Shown: positions 45,454-54,159 of the stretch, piece after piece
Position numbering within the stretch: the first letter of the stretch is position 1
Layout: each line of letters starts with the position of its first letter
Source: Streptomyces sp. B93
Lineage (GTDB): Bacteria > Actinomycetota > Actinomycetes > Streptomycetales > Streptomycetaceae
NCBI RefSeq assembly: GCF_018070565.1
Contig: NZ_JAGPXL010000005.1
Location: forward strand, 62,001 to 126,000
Direction of reading: 5' to 3'
DNA: 64,000 bases
The notes under the pieces: model-generated
Seen by the model: the letters and a program-made list of their open reading frames with translations, nothing else
Told to the model about the DNA's origin: nothing
The model's database searches: none
Program-made: the position numbers and the translations under genes

Positions 45454-45921
45454 TCAGCTCGCGCCCGCCGCGCCGAGCAGCCGCTCCAGCAGGTTCGAGG
45501 CGGTGATCACACCGAGCAGATGCGGGCCGTCCTTGGCCTTCTCCACCACCGCCACCAGCGGACTGCGGACCTGGGCCATCAGCGCGGCGACCTCCAGCGC
45601 GGTGTCGTCCGGGGCCGCGACCGGCGGCGCCGGGATGGTCTTCGACAGGCAGTCGCGCACCTTGAGCCCCTCCAGGGCCTGGCACAGCCGGTCGGCGTGG
45701 CGCTCGTCGACCACGGAGGCCAGCGTCGGGTCGTCGATGACGTATCCCGGCACCAGCACCTTGATCATCTGGGAGGCGGGGAGGACGGCCTTCGGCATGC
45801 CGTCGTCGCCCACCACCAGCAGCCCCGGCAGCCGGTGCTCGGCCAGCAGCCGCGCGGCGTCGATCGCGTCGCTGTCGACGCTCACCGTCTCGTACTCAAC
45901 CGCCATGTCACGTGCGCGCAC
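45454..45921 (-). CDS. CBS-domain protein linked to the permease
   Basis: 155 residues from the GTG at 45921, supported by GTGGGG about eight bases upstream; an in-frame ATG lies at 45906. It reads VRARDMAVEYETVSVDSDAIDAARLLAEHRLPGLLVVGDDGMPKAVLPASQM, a CBS motif, followed by a second CBS half (DDTALEVAALMAQVRSPLVAVVEKAKDGPHLLGVITASNLLERLL). CBS pairs sense adenylates. Proteins of this exact form are commonly next to ArsB/NhaD permeases in Streptomyces, which matches the gene order here. Confidence 0.85.
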   Translation of the reverse strand: MRARDMAVEYETVSVDSDAIDAARLLAEHRLPGLLVVGDDGMPKAVLPASQMIKVLVPGYVIDDPTLASVVDERHADRLCQALEGLKVRDCLSKTIPAPPVAAPDDTALEVAALMAQVRSPLVAVVEKAKDGPHLLGVITASNLLERLLGAAGAS

Positions 45922-46123
45922 GGTTCGGCCCCACTCTCGTCCTCGGTGTCTCGACCGGAAGCGTCGTGCGGACACCGTATGCCGACCAGTCGCCGCAGGG
46001 CGATCGCCGGTGCGTGCTCCGCCGCGCGACCCTCCACGCCCTACACGATCACCGGTCCGGTCCCGCCCCTTGTACGCGTTGACGCATTCCGTACGGCGCC
46101 GGCGCCGACGCGGGGCGCCCGGC

Positions 46124-46843
46124 TCAGCTCAGTTCGGCGAACGCCTCGACGGCGTGCGTCCGGCCCGTGACGATGATCACGTCCCCGCGCTGCACGACGG
46201 TCTCGGCGGTGGCGTAGGTGAAGTCCTCGCCGGAGCGCTTGATGCCCACGACGGTGACGCCGAACTTGCTGCGGACCTGGCTCTGGCCGAGCGGGACGCC
46301 GGTGGCCAGAGCCGGGGCGACCGTCTTGACCAGGGCGTAGTCGTCGTCGAACTGGATGAAGTCCAGCATCCGGCCGGTGACCAGGTGGGCGACGCGTTCG
46401 CCCATCTCGTGCTCGGGCAGCACCACGTGGTGGACACCGAGGCGTTCGAGGATCTGGCCGTGCTGGCGGCTGATGGCCTTGGCCCAGATGTTGGGCACAT
46501 CGGCCTCCAGCAGATTGGTGCTGACCAGGATGCTCGCCTCGATGTCGGTGCCGATCGCGACGACCGCGCTGGTGAACTCGTTGACGCCGAGCTGCCGCAG
46601 GGCCTCGCCGTCGGTGCAGTCGGCGACGGCAGCGTGGGTGAGGGTGTCGCTGTACTTCTGCACCAGCCGGGCGTCGGTGTCGAGGCCGAGGACGTCCCAG
46701 CCGCGGCGCATCAGCTCACTGGCGAGGGACGATCCGAACCGGCCGAGCCCGATCACGGCGACGCGCTGGTCGCCGCCGCGGCCGGCGGATTCGGAACGGC
46801 GTTTGCGGCGCCGGTGGCGCAGGGAGTGCAGATAGCTAGCCAA
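46124..46843 (-). CDS. K+ uptake regulatory subunit (KtrA/TrkA, RCK domain)
   Basis: 239 residues from the ATG at 46843, overlapping the transporter gene's end by eight bases. A basic N-terminus (HSLRHRRRKRR) precedes an RCK_N Rossmann fold with VAVIGLGRFGSSLASELMRRG and the Asp-bearing VLGLDTDARLV, then an RCK_C domain (~165-235, LGQSQVRSKFGVTVVGIKRSGEDFTY). A single RCK_N/RCK_C pair is the KtrA rather than the tandem TrkA form. It binds nucleotides (ATP/ADP or NAD) and gates the membrane subunit encoded just upstream. Confidence 0.9.
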   Translation of the reverse strand: MASYLHSLRHRRRKRRSESAGRGGDQRVAVIGLGRFGSSLASELMRRGWDVLGLDTDARLVQKYSDTLTHAAVADCTDGEALRQLGVNEFTSAVVAIGTDIEASILVSTNLLEADVPNIWAKAISRQHGQILERLGVHHVVLPEHEMGERVAHLVTGRMLDFIQFDDDYALVKTVAPALATGVPLGQSQVRSKFGVTVVGIKRSGEDFTYATAETVVQRGDVIIVTGRTHAVEAFAELS

Positions 46844-48215
46844 TGACGGGTCGCTCCTCGGGCAGTTCGTAGCGGCGGGTCCGCTCGCGCAGCGCGAGCG
46901 CCGAGACCAGGGTGATCGGGCCGAGACGGCCGACGAACATCAGACCGACCAGCAGCAGTTCCCCGGCGGGCGGCAGATCGGCGGTGATGCCGGTGGACAG
47001 GCCCACCGTGCCGAACGCCGAGACGACCTCGAACAGCACCGGCTCCAGCTCCTGCTTGGTCATCGCCAGCAGGGCCAGCGTCGCCCCCATCACCAGGCCG
47101 ATGCCGAGCAGGGCCACCGTGAGCGACTGCCGCAGCACGTGCGGGGCGAGGCGGCGGCCCAGCACCGCGGAGGTCGGCTCGCCGCGGACCTCGGCGAACA
47201 TCGCGGCCGCCAGCACCGCGAACGTCGTCACCTTGATGCCGCCCGCGGTTCCGGCGCTGCCGCCGCCGATGAACATCAGCACACAGGTCATCAGCAGCGT
47301 CGAGGCGTGCATCGAGCCGATGTCCACGGCGTTGAAACCGGCGGTGCGGGACATCGCCGAGTGGAAGAAGCCGTCGAGGATCTTCCCGCCGATCGAGTGC
47401 GTGCCGAGCGTGCCGGGGTTGGACCACTCCAGCAGACAGGTCAGCACGGTCCCGGTCACCAGCAGGAAAGCGGTGGTGATCAGCGTCAGCTTGGTGTGCA
47501 GGGACCAGTTGCGGCGCCCGGTGCGGTGCTTGCGCCGACGGTGCCGCAGCAGTTCCAGCAGGACCGGGAAGCCGATGCCGCCGAGGATCACGGCGGCGGC
47601 GACCGGCAGGGTGACCCAGGCGTCCTGCGAGTAGCGGGTCAGACTGTCGGGGTGCAGTCCGAACCCGGCGTTGTTGAAGGCGGACACGGCGTGGAAGTAG
47701 CCGAGGTACGCGGCCTCGCCGATGGTCTCGCCGTACCCGTAGCGGAACCGCAGCGCGAGGACCGCGCCGACCGTCAGCTCCACCGCGAGCGTCGTGCCCG
47801 CGACGCCGAGCAGCACCCGGCGTACGTCGCCGATGTCGAGGCTCTTGGTCTCCGCCTGGGCGGTGAGCTGCATCCGCAGCCGCAGCCGCCCCGAGATGAG
47901 CAGCGCCAGCAGGGACGCCATCGTCATGATGCCGAAGCCGCCGACCTGGATCAGGGCGAGGATCACGCCCTCGCCGAAGCCGCTCCAGAAGGTGCCGGTG
48001 TCCACGGTCACCAGACCGGTGACGCACACCGCGGAGGTCGCGGTGAACAGCGCGGTGACATATCCGGCGGCGGCCCGCTGCTCGGTGGCGAACGGCAGGG
48101 ACAGCAGCGCCGAACCGATCAGGACGACCAGGGCGAAGCCCACCACGACGGCACGGGCGGGATGCGTGGCGAACAACGCCGAGCGCGCCTTCGCCCGCGT
48201 CATGAGTCCCGCCAT
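46836..48215 (-). CDS. K+ transporter membrane subunit (KtrB/TrkH)
   Basis: 459 residues from the ATG at 48215. Four repeated M1-P-M2 units are visible through their filter segments: SAVCVTGLVTVD, SAFNNAGFGL, AMSRTAGFNAVD and SAFGTVGLSTG, each with the conserved selectivity glycine. A central loop includes RHRRRKHRTGRRNWSLHTKL. KtrB forms a Na+- or H+-dependent K+ uptake channel with KtrA on the inner face. KtrB and KtrA are in one operon here, with KtrB first. Three CGTCAAG repeats in phase with the helix lie 124-174 bases upstream. Confidence 0.92.
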   Translation of the reverse strand: MAGLMTRAKARSALFATHPARAVVVGFALVVLIGSALLSLPFATEQRAAAGYVTALFTATSAVCVTGLVTVDTGTFWSGFGEGVILALIQVGGFGIMTMASLLALLISGRLRLRMQLTAQAETKSLDIGDVRRVLLGVAGTTLAVELTVGAVLALRFRYGYGETIGEAAYLGYFHAVSAFNNAGFGLHPDSLTRYSQDAWVTLPVAAAVILGGIGFPVLLELLRHRRRKHRTGRRNWSLHTKLTLITTAFLLVTGTVLTCLLEWSNPGTLGTHSIGGKILDGFFHSAMSRTAGFNAVDIGSMHASTLLMTCVLMFIGGGSAGTAGGIKVTTFAVLAAAMFAEVRGEPTSAVLGRRLAPHVLRQSLTVALLGIGLVMGATLALLAMTKQELEPVLFEVVSAFGTVGLSTGITADLPPAGELLLVGLMFVGRLGPITLVSALALRERTRRYELPEERPVIG

Positions 48216-48338
48216 CGCTGCCTTCCCGAGCCTTCCGGTCCGCCGTGCTCCCGGCCCGGCGCAAAGGGTCCATCAAGATCCCGGCCGCACACCTTACCTG
48301 CAAGTACGGCTGTTGGACGGTGTCCCTGACGCCGTCCG

Positions 48339-48389
48339 CGTCAAGGAGCCGTCAAGACGCGCCGGGGCAACCGCATGGAAGTCGTCAAG
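48339..48389. repeat. three CGTCAAG direct repeats 11 and 33 bases apart
   Basis: CGTCAAG occurs at 48339-48345, 48350-48356 and 48383-48389, spaced 11 and 33 bases, i.e. multiples of one helical turn. Response regulators of the OmpR/PhoP type often bind direct repeats at 11-base intervals. The 205-base gap between ktrB-type and PucR-type genes holds nothing else I can name. Confidence 0.35.
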
Positions 48390-48420
48390 GACGGGCGGCG
48401 GACGGGCGGCTCGGCTACGG

Positions 48421-49479
48421 CTACAGCGCCTTGGCGGGCCAGTCGAGCAGCCGGGCGCCGATCACGGCGGTCTGGAGCATGTAGCGGTGCGCGGGGTCGG
48501 CCGGGTTGGCGCCGGTGAGCTTGTGGATGCGTTCCAGGCGGTACGTCAGCGCGCGCACGCTCAGCGAGAGCCGACGGGCCGCCTCGGCGGCGACGCAGCC
48601 GGAGTCGAAGTAGGCGGTGAGGGTGTCGATCAGCGGGGCGGCACCGCCGCGTGCCGCGCCGAGCGGGCCCAGCGCCTCGCGCACCAGGTCGGCCATCGCC
48701 TGCCGGTCCCGGGTGAGCACCGGGTAGACGAGCAGGTCGGCGGCGCGCAGCACCGGGTCGTCGAGCCCGAGACGGCTCGCGAGATCGAGGGTGTTGAGCG
48801 CCTCCTCGTACGACTGCACGACGCCGCCCGGTCCGGGCTGGGCCCTGCCGATCGCGACCCGGCCGCCGTCGGTGGCGGCGTACGCCTGCTTGGCGAAGGC
48901 GGTCAGGACCTGGTCCTGGTCGCCGGGGGCGATGCACAGCATCCGGCCGTCCTTGGTGGTCAGCAGGATGCTGCGGTCGCCGAAGCGGCTGATCAGCGAC
49001 TGTTCGACATGGCGGGGGACCGGGTCGCCCTCGTCGTAGGCGGCGGGTCCCTCGGCGACGGCCACGGCGTGCGCGTGCGACAGCCGCAGCCCGAAGCGTT
49101 CGGCGCGCTCGGCGAGGCGTCCGAGGTCGCTGCGGCCGTAGAGGAGGTCGTCGATGAACTCGCGGCGGGCCGCCTCCTCCTGACGTACGGCGAGCCGCTG
49201 GGCGCGTTCGTAGCCCTCGGCGAAGGCGTCGACGACCTGTTGCATGGCCGCGAGAACGCTGTCGGCGGAGCCGGGGGCGCCCGGCCAGGCGGCGCGGGTG
49301 GCGGCGAGGTGGGCGCCGACCAGGGCGCGCAGTCCGAATCCGGCGTCGGCGGCCCGCTCGCCCAGGGTCCGCCGGGACTCGATCTCGCCGCGGGTCAGCC
49401 GGCGGCCGGTGGCGGACACCTCGGTCAGGATCTCCGCGTAGCCGTCGAGGTACTCCCCGGGTACGTCCTGCTCCGCCAC
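48421..49479 (-). CDS. PucR-family regulator with GGDEF-like middle domain
   Basis: 352 residues from a GTG at 49479 (GGGGGCAGG just upstream); an ATG at 49533 would add 18 residues and run through part of the repeated palindromic element, so it is less likely. The N-terminal ~150 residues are helical and RsbRD-like (EYLDGYAEILTEVSATGRRLTRGE), followed by a CdaR/GGDEF-like region (ILLTTKDGRMLCIAPGDQDQVL ... VAIGRAQPGPGGVVQSYEEALNTL). The C-terminal HTH reads LIDTLTAYFDSGCVAAEAARRLSLSVRALTYRLERIHKLTG, the PucR signature. The target is unknown; the 47-base repeat lies in its promoter region. Confidence 0.88.
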   Translation of the reverse strand: MAEQDVPGEYLDGYAEILTEVSATGRRLTRGEIESRRTLGERAADAGFGLRALVGAHLAATRAAWPGAPGSADSVLAAMQQVVDAFAEGYERAQRLAVRQEEAARREFIDDLLYGRSDLGRLAERAERFGLRLSHAHAVAVAEGPAAYDEGDPVPRHVEQSLISRFGDRSILLTTKDGRMLCIAPGDQDQVLTAFAKQAYAATDGGRVAIGRAQPGPGGVVQSYEEALNTLDLASRLGLDDPVLRAADLLVYPVLTRDRQAMADLVREALGPLGAARGGAAPLIDTLTAYFDSGCVAAEAARRLSLSVRALTYRLERIHKLTGANPADPAHRYMLQTAVIGARLLDWPAKAL

Positions 49480-49524
49480 GCCTGCCCCCGTCGGTGAATG
49501 TGCCGGTGGCGCTCCCGCATCGGC

Positions 49525-49571
49525 GACCGGCATCCAGACCCTATTGAACACTGCCGGGAACCGGCAATGCG
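49525..49571. repeat. 47-base repeated element, copy 2
   Basis: It shares GACCGGCAT and a 26-base identical block (GAACACTGCCGGGAACCGGC, then AATGCG) with 36552-36598. It lies 46 bases upstream of the PucR gene's GTG start and contains the palindromic core TGCCGGGAACCGGCA at 49552-49566. Confidence 0.65.
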
Positions 49572-49708
49572 GGGGTGGCCTCCAGGGGAGCACCATGACG
49601 GCAGGGGAGCCGAGAGGATGGTCCCGGTGCCGGGGCCCGGCAGAGGCCGCGCACCGCACCGGGACCCTGACGGATCACTCCCCGGTCGCTCCACGGGTCA
49701 CTCGCCGG

Positions 49709-50479
49709 TCACTCCCGGGGCTTCTCCCACACCGACACATGCGTGCGGCTGTCGCTGGTGAACGGCGCGCGCGTCCAGTCCTCCCAGCGTGCGCGCGGCC
49801 GCAGTCCGGCCAGTTCGGCCATGAGGTCCAGTTCGGCGGGCCACACGTACCGGAAGGGGACCGACAGGGACGAGCCGCGCTCGCCCTCGACCCTGATGTG
49901 GTGCGAGGTCATCGACTGGGTGGCGATGTCGTACTCGTCGAACCCGCAGCGGTTCTCGCTGACCTGGAACGGCACGACGCTCTGGCCGGGCGGCAGTCGC
50001 CGCAGATCGGGGACCATGACCTCGATCACGAAGGTCCCGCCGGGCGCGAGATGGTCGGCGACGTTGCGGAAGCAGGCCACCTGCGCGGACTGCGTCGTCA
50101 GGTTCATGATCGTGTTGAAGACGAGGTAGGCGACCGAGAAGGTGCCCGCCCCCTCGGCCTTCGCCGTGGCGAAGTCGCCGATGGTCACCCCGACGGCGGC
50201 GCCGCCCGGCTTGGCACGCAGCCGGGCCACCATCGCCCGGGACATGTCGATGCCGTGCACCGGGACCCCGCGCCGGGCCAGGGGCAGCGCGATCCGGCCG
50301 GTGCCGATGCCCAGTTCCAGGGCCGGGCCGTCACCGGCCAGCCCGGCCAGCACGTCCAGCACCGGGTCGACGGCGTCCGCGGTGAACATGTCGGCGGTCG
50401 ACGCGTCGTAGGAGTCCGCGACGCTCTCGCCGAAGTGCCCGTCCCTGTCCGCCCCTTGCTCTGTCCCGTCGGTTGTCAC
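49709..50479 (-). CDS. SAM-dependent methyltransferase
   Basis: 256 residues from the GTG at 50479. The class I methyltransferase motif I is LELGIGTGRIALPLARRG (~54-71), with post-I acidic VHGIDMSRAMVARLR and the motif after it (TFSVAYLVFNTIMNLTTQSAQVACFRNVADHLAPGGTFVIEVMVP). The C-terminal half contains beta strands of the substrate side. The substrate cannot be identified. It stands between the PucR-type regulator and a TetR gene, all on the minus strand. Confidence 0.88.
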   Translation of the reverse strand: MTTDGTEQGADRDGHFGESVADSYDASTADMFTADAVDPVLDVLAGLAGDGPALELGIGTGRIALPLARRGVPVHGIDMSRAMVARLRAKPGGAAVGVTIGDFATAKAEGAGTFSVAYLVFNTIMNLTTQSAQVACFRNVADHLAPGGTFVIEVMVPDLRRLPPGQSVVPFQVSENRCGFDEYDIATQSMTSHHIRVEGERGSSLSVPFRYVWPAELDLMAELAGLRPRARWEDWTRAPFTSDSRTHVSVWEKPRE

Positions 50480-50544
50480 GGGCCGACGGTACTGCGGCGG
50501 CCGGGTGCCGCGCGCGTGTTTTCGGGGTCGAGCCCGGTCGCCGC

Positions 50545-51192
50545 TCAGCCGGCGCGCGGTGCGTAGTGCCCGAGGAACATGTCGACGCCGCCGGTGAGGA
50601 GGCGTTCGGTGAGGTCGTCGTCGACCTGGGCGCCGTAGGAGCGGAAGACCATGTGCGGGAAGACCAGCAGCGAGTAGAGCTGGACGATCGCCGCCTCCAG
50701 GTCGGGGATCTCCAGCCGTCCCCGGTCGGCGAGGGTGCGCAGGGCGTTCGCGACGAGGGGGTGGTGGCCCTCGGGGCCGTGGTGCCGCCAGGCGCGGGCG
50801 ATCTCGGGGAAGCGGTGGCCCTCGGCGGCGACCAGGGTGTGCAGCGCGGCCACGTCCTCGTCGGTGCGCACGGCGTGCACCCAGGCGCGGGCGGCGTCGA
50901 CGAAGGCGGCGCGCAGGTCCTCGGCGTCGGCGAGCCCGGCCAGGGCGGCCGAGGACTCCCCGGCGAGGGGCTCGTCCAGGGCGCCCGCGATGACCGCCGA
51001 GAACAGCGCCTCCTTGCTGCCGAAGTGGTTGTAGACGGTCACCTTGGAGACACCCGCCGCAGCGGCGATGGCGTCCATGCCCACCCCGAAACCCGCGCGC
51101 ACGAACTGCTCCCGGGCGGCCCGGACGATGGCCTGCCGCTTGCGTTCGGCGCGGGGTCCGCTGGGCGGGGGCTTGGGACTCTCCACGTGCAT
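50545..51192 (-). CDS. TetR-family regulator of the adjacent MFS pump
   Basis: 215 residues from the ATG at 51192. The HTH is typical (ERKRQAIVRAAREQFVRAGFGVGMDAIAAAAGVSKVTVYNHFGSKEALF), with a TetR C-terminal domain of the TetR_C type found in AefR-like regulators (LYSLLVFPHMVFRSYGAQVDDDLTERLL). It is divergent from a DHA2-type MFS gene across a 99-base gap with nested palindromes at 51213-51260, the classical repressor/efflux arrangement. It probably represses both itself and the pump until an unknown compound binds. Confidence 0.92.
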   Translation of the reverse strand: MHVESPKPPPSGPRAERKRQAIVRAAREQFVRAGFGVGMDAIAAAAGVSKVTVYNHFGSKEALFSAVIAGALDEPLAGESSAALAGLADAEDLRAAFVDAARAWVHAVRTDEDVAALHTLVAAEGHRFPEIARAWRHHGPEGHHPLVANALRTLADRGRLEIPDLEAAIVQLYSLLVFPHMVFRSYGAQVDDDLTERLLTGGVDMFLGHYAPRAG

Positions 51193-51212
51193 GGGTCCGA
51201 GGCTAGCAGCCG

Positions 51213-51260
51213 ACTGAACTGTACCGTTGAGTTCAATTGAACTGTGCCGTACAGTTCAGT
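51213..51260. promoter_or_regulatory. nested TetR operator palindromes
   Basis: A perfect 12-bp inverted repeat (ACTGAACTGTAC at 51213-51224 and GTACAGTTCAGT at 51249-51260) encloses the perfect 14-base palindrome AGTTCAATTGAACT (51230-51243). All share the GAACT/AGTTC half-site. It occupies the gap between the TetR and MFS genes. Confidence 0.85.
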
Positions 51261-51291
51261 TCAGAAGTCCTGTCTGCCGCGAGGAACCGTC

Positions 51292-52728
51292 ATGACGCAC
51301 GCCGCTTCCCCCGCCCACCACCCACCCGCACACCACGCACCATCGCCCCCCGACCCGCGCCGCTGGGCCGCCCTCGCGCTGATCTGCGTGGCGCAGTTCA
51401 TGCTGATCCTCGACGTCACCGTCATCAATGTGGCGCTGCCCGACATGACTGCCGACCTGGACCTCGGCCGCACCACGCTGACCTGGGCGGTCACCGCCTA
51501 CACGCTCTGCTTCGGCGGGCTGATGCTGCTCGGCGGACGCCTCGCCGACGCCCTTGGCGCCCGCCGCACCCTGCTCACCGGACTCGCCGTCTTCACCGCG
51601 GCCTCCCTCGTCACCGGACTGGCGCAGGGCGCGCCCGTGCTGCTCGGCGGGCGCATCGCCCAGGGCGTCGGCGCGGCCCTCCTCTCACCGGCCGCGCTGT
51701 CCCTGGTCACCACCACCTTCCACGGCGCCGAACGCACCAAGGCGCTCGGCGTCTGGGCCACCCTCGGCGGCAGCGGCGCGGCGGCCGGCGTACTGCTCGG
51801 CGGCGCCCTGACCGAGGGCCCCGGCTGGCGGTGGGTCTTCTACGTCAACGTCCCGGTCGGCCTCGCCGTCCTCGCCGCGCTGCCCGCACTGCTCCCGGCC
51901 CGCGCCCCGCGCCCCGCCCGGCTGGACCTGCCCGGCGCCCTGCTGGTCACGGCGGGCACCGCCGCGCTGATCTACGGTCTGGTCGAGGCCGGTGACTCCG
52001 GCTGGAGCGGCCCCGGCGCCCTGCTGCCGCTGCTCGCGGCCGTCGTGCTGTACGCGCTCTTCGGCGTCGTGGAACGCGCGAGCCGGGCCCCGCTGATGGA
52101 CCTGAGGATGTTCACCCGGCGGCCCGTGCAGGCGGGCGCGTTCCTGATGCTGGTGGCCACCGCGCTGCTCATCGCCTTCTTCTTCCTCGGCTCGATGTAC
52201 CTCCAGCACGCCCGCGGCCTGGGCCCGCTGGAGACCGGCCTGGTCTTCCTGCCGGTGGCCGTCGCCACCGGCCTCGGCGCCCACCTCGGCTCCCGGCTCG
52301 TCGGCACGCTCGGCAGCCGGCCCACCGCGGTGGCGGGCCTGCTCCTCGCGGCCGCCGGGTGCGCCCCGCTCACCCGCCTCTCCGGCACCGGCAACGTCTA
52401 CGCCGTGCTGCTGCCCGGCTTCGCCGTCGCCTCCCTCGGCATCGGCGCCGTCTTCGTCACCGCCACCACCACCGCGCTGGCCATGGTCGACCACCACGAG
52501 GCGGGCCTCGCCTCCGGAGTCGTCAACACCTTCCACGAGGTGGGCGGTTCCATCGGGGTGGCCGTCGTCTCCACGGTCGCCGCGACCGGCATCGAGGGCG
52601 GCGCGGTCGGCGGCTTCACCGACGCCTTCACCCTCTGCGCGGTGACCGCGGCCGTCGGCGCGGCCCTCTCCCTCGCCGTCGTCCCCAAGGGCAAGCCCCG
52701 GCCGACCGGTGGACCGCACGTGCACTGA
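51292..52728 (+). CDS. MFS drug:H+ antiporter (DHA2, 14 TM)
   Basis: 478 residues from the ATG at 51292, with GAGGAA upstream; the 16-codon in-frame extension covers the operator. Hydropathy shows about 14 helices. DHA2 motifs are present: LDVTVINVALPDM (motif D1-like), LGGRLADALGARRTLLTG (motif A), GRIAQGVGAALLSPAALSLV and the antiporter motif C around LGGSGAAAGVLLGGALTEGPGWRWVFYVNVPVG. It should export a hydrophobic or antibiotic-like compound in exchange for protons. The divergent TetR gene with its palindromic operator is the likely regulator. Confidence 0.93.
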   Translation: MTHAASPAHHPPAHHAPSPPDPRRWAALALICVAQFMLILDVTVINVALPDMTADLDLGRTTLTWAVTAYTLCFGGLMLLGGRLADALGARRTLLTGLAVFTAASLVTGLAQGAPVLLGGRIAQGVGAALLSPAALSLVTTTFHGAERTKALGVWATLGGSGAAAGVLLGGALTEGPGWRWVFYVNVPVGLAVLAALPALLPARAPRPARLDLPGALLVTAGTAALIYGLVEAGDSGWSGPGALLPLLAAVVLYALFGVVERASRAPLMDLRMFTRRPVQAGAFLMLVATALLIAFFFLGSMYLQHARGLGPLETGLVFLPVAVATGLGAHLGSRLVGTLGSRPTAVAGLLLAAAGCAPLTRLSGTGNVYAVLLPGFAVASLGIGAVFVTATTTALAMVDHHEAGLASGVVNTFHEVGGSIGVAVVSTVAATGIEGGAVGGFTDAFTLCAVTAAVGAALSLAVVPKGKPRPTGGPHVH

Positions 52729-52740
52729 CGCCGCCACGGG

Positions 52741-54159
52741 TCATTCGAGCAGCGCCAGCACCGGCCCCCCGGACACACCCAGGACGACGGACAGGGCCGC
52801 CGCGCCGTACGCGGTGACGGCCGCCGTCCGCGGGACGTCGTACGGCTGGCCGGGGCGGGACGGGAAGACCGCCGGGGCGAGCCAGCGCAGGTAGTAGAAG
52901 AGCGAGGCCACGGTGTTGACGGCGGCCACCACCGCGAGCCAGGCCAGGCCGCCGTCGACCGCGGCGCCGAGCACCTCCAGCTTGCCGAGGAACACCGCCG
53001 TCGGCGGGGTCCCGACCAGACCGAGCAGGCAGACGGCCAGGGCGGCGGCCAGCCCCGGCCGGTCCCGGGCCAGCCCCCGGAAGCCGGCGATCTCCCGGCG
53101 CCCCGGCAGCGCGCAGACCACGGCGAAGGCGCCGAGGTTCGTCACCGCGTAGGCGGCCAGGTAGAACAGCAGCGCCGGCTGGGCGAGGTCCGTGCGGTCC
53201 GCGACGGCGACCGGCATCAGCAGATAGCCGACCTGACTGACCGTCGAGTAGGCGAGCAGCCGTCTGACGTCCGTCTGGAAGAACGCCGCGAGATTGCCGA
53301 GCGTCATCGACGCGGCGGCGAGCACGGCCACCAGCCCCGCCCACGGGACGTCCGCGCCCGGCAGTACGTCCGCCCCCAGCCGGTACAGCGCCGCGAGCGC
53401 CCCGGCCTTCGGCAGCGTGCCGAGGAACGCCGCCACCGGAGCCGCACTGCCCTGCACCACGTCCGGCACCCAGAAGTGCCCCGGCACGCCACCCGCCTTG
53501 AACAGCAGCCCGGCGAGCAGCGCGACGACCCCGACGGCCGCCAGACCGTCCGGCGCCGAGGGCAGTCCGTCGCGCAGCAGCGGATACGACGTCCCGTGCC
53601 CGGCGGCGTACAGGACGGTGACCCCGGCCAGCATCAGCACACCGAGGAACGCCCCGACGACGTAGTACTTCAGCGCCGCCTCCGTCCCGTACGCGTCCTT
53701 GCCAAAGCCCGCCAGGACGTAACCCGGCACGCTCGCCAGCAGGTACGCCGCCGTCAGCAGCAGCAGATCGGCGGCACCGGCGAGCATCAGCGTGCCCAGC
53801 GAGGCGAGTTGGAGCAGGACGTAGAACTCGCTCTCCCGCGGGTGCGCCCGCAGGGGTACGGCGCTCAGGACCAGGACCAGCAGGGTGCCGCCCAGGACGG
53901 TGATCCGGGCGGTCGCGGTGACCTGGTCGACGACGAACGAGCCGTCGAACGCGGTGGTGGGCGGTGCCAGCGCCGCCGCCACGATCCCCGCCGCGCACAC
54001 CGCCGCGGCCAGCGCGCCCACCAGCCACTGCCGGGCGCGCGGCAGCCACGACCCGAGCAGCAGCCCGAGCACGGCGGAGGCGGCGAGGAGGACCTCGGGC
54101 AGCAGTTCCAGCGGGTTCTCGTCCATCGCGGCGGCCGTGGCCTGGGAGAGCGGGGTCAT
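52741..54159 (-). CDS. nuoN: NADH-quinone oxidoreductase subunit N (second nuo locus)
   Basis: 472 residues from the ATG at 54159, which overlaps the NuoM stop as ATGA and shows translational coupling. About 14 helices in an antiporter-like fold; typical parts include VAALLAGLLFKAGGVPGHFWVPDVVQGSAAPVAAFLGTLPKAGALAALYR and LAAFFQTDVRRLLAYSTVSQVGYLLM. In the TM5 region where E. coli NuoN has Glu133, the aligned sequence here is TAAYLLASVPGYVLAGF with no acidic residue, although the alignment is by eye. The product is a proton-pumping membrane-arm subunit. It is last in the operon. Confidence 0.93.
   Translation of the reverse strand: MTPLSQATAAAMDENPLELLPEVLLAASAVLGLLLGSWLPRARQWLVGALAAAVCAAGIVAAALAPPTTAFDGSFVVDQVTATARITVLGGTLLVLVLSAVPLRAHPRESEFYVLLQLASLGTLMLAGAADLLLLTAAYLLASVPGYVLAGFGKDAYGTEAALKYYVVGAFLGVLMLAGVTVLYAAGHGTSYPLLRDGLPSAPDGLAAVGVVALLAGLLFKAGGVPGHFWVPDVVQGSAAPVAAFLGTLPKAGALAALYRLGADVLPGADVPWAGLVAVLAAASMTLGNLAAFFQTDVRRLLAYSTVSQVGYLLMPVAVADRTDLAQPALLFYLAAYAVTNLGAFAVVCALPGRREIAGFRGLARDRPGLAAALAVCLLGLVGTPPTAVFLGKLEVLGAAVDGGLAWLAVVAAVNTVASLFYYLRWLAPAVFPSRPGQPYDVPRTAAVTAYGAAALSVVLGVSGGPVLALLE

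Noticed and set aside
48216..48420. c-di-AMP (ydaO/kimA-type) riboswitch upstream of the K+ transporter
   Set aside because: The gap is only 205 bases and I cannot identify the conserved core or paired elements. Only short direct repeats are evident.
49594..50566. Plus-strand ORF beginning ATGACGGCAGGG after the repeated element
   Set aside because: It runs antisense through the methyltransferase gene and has shadow-like composition.
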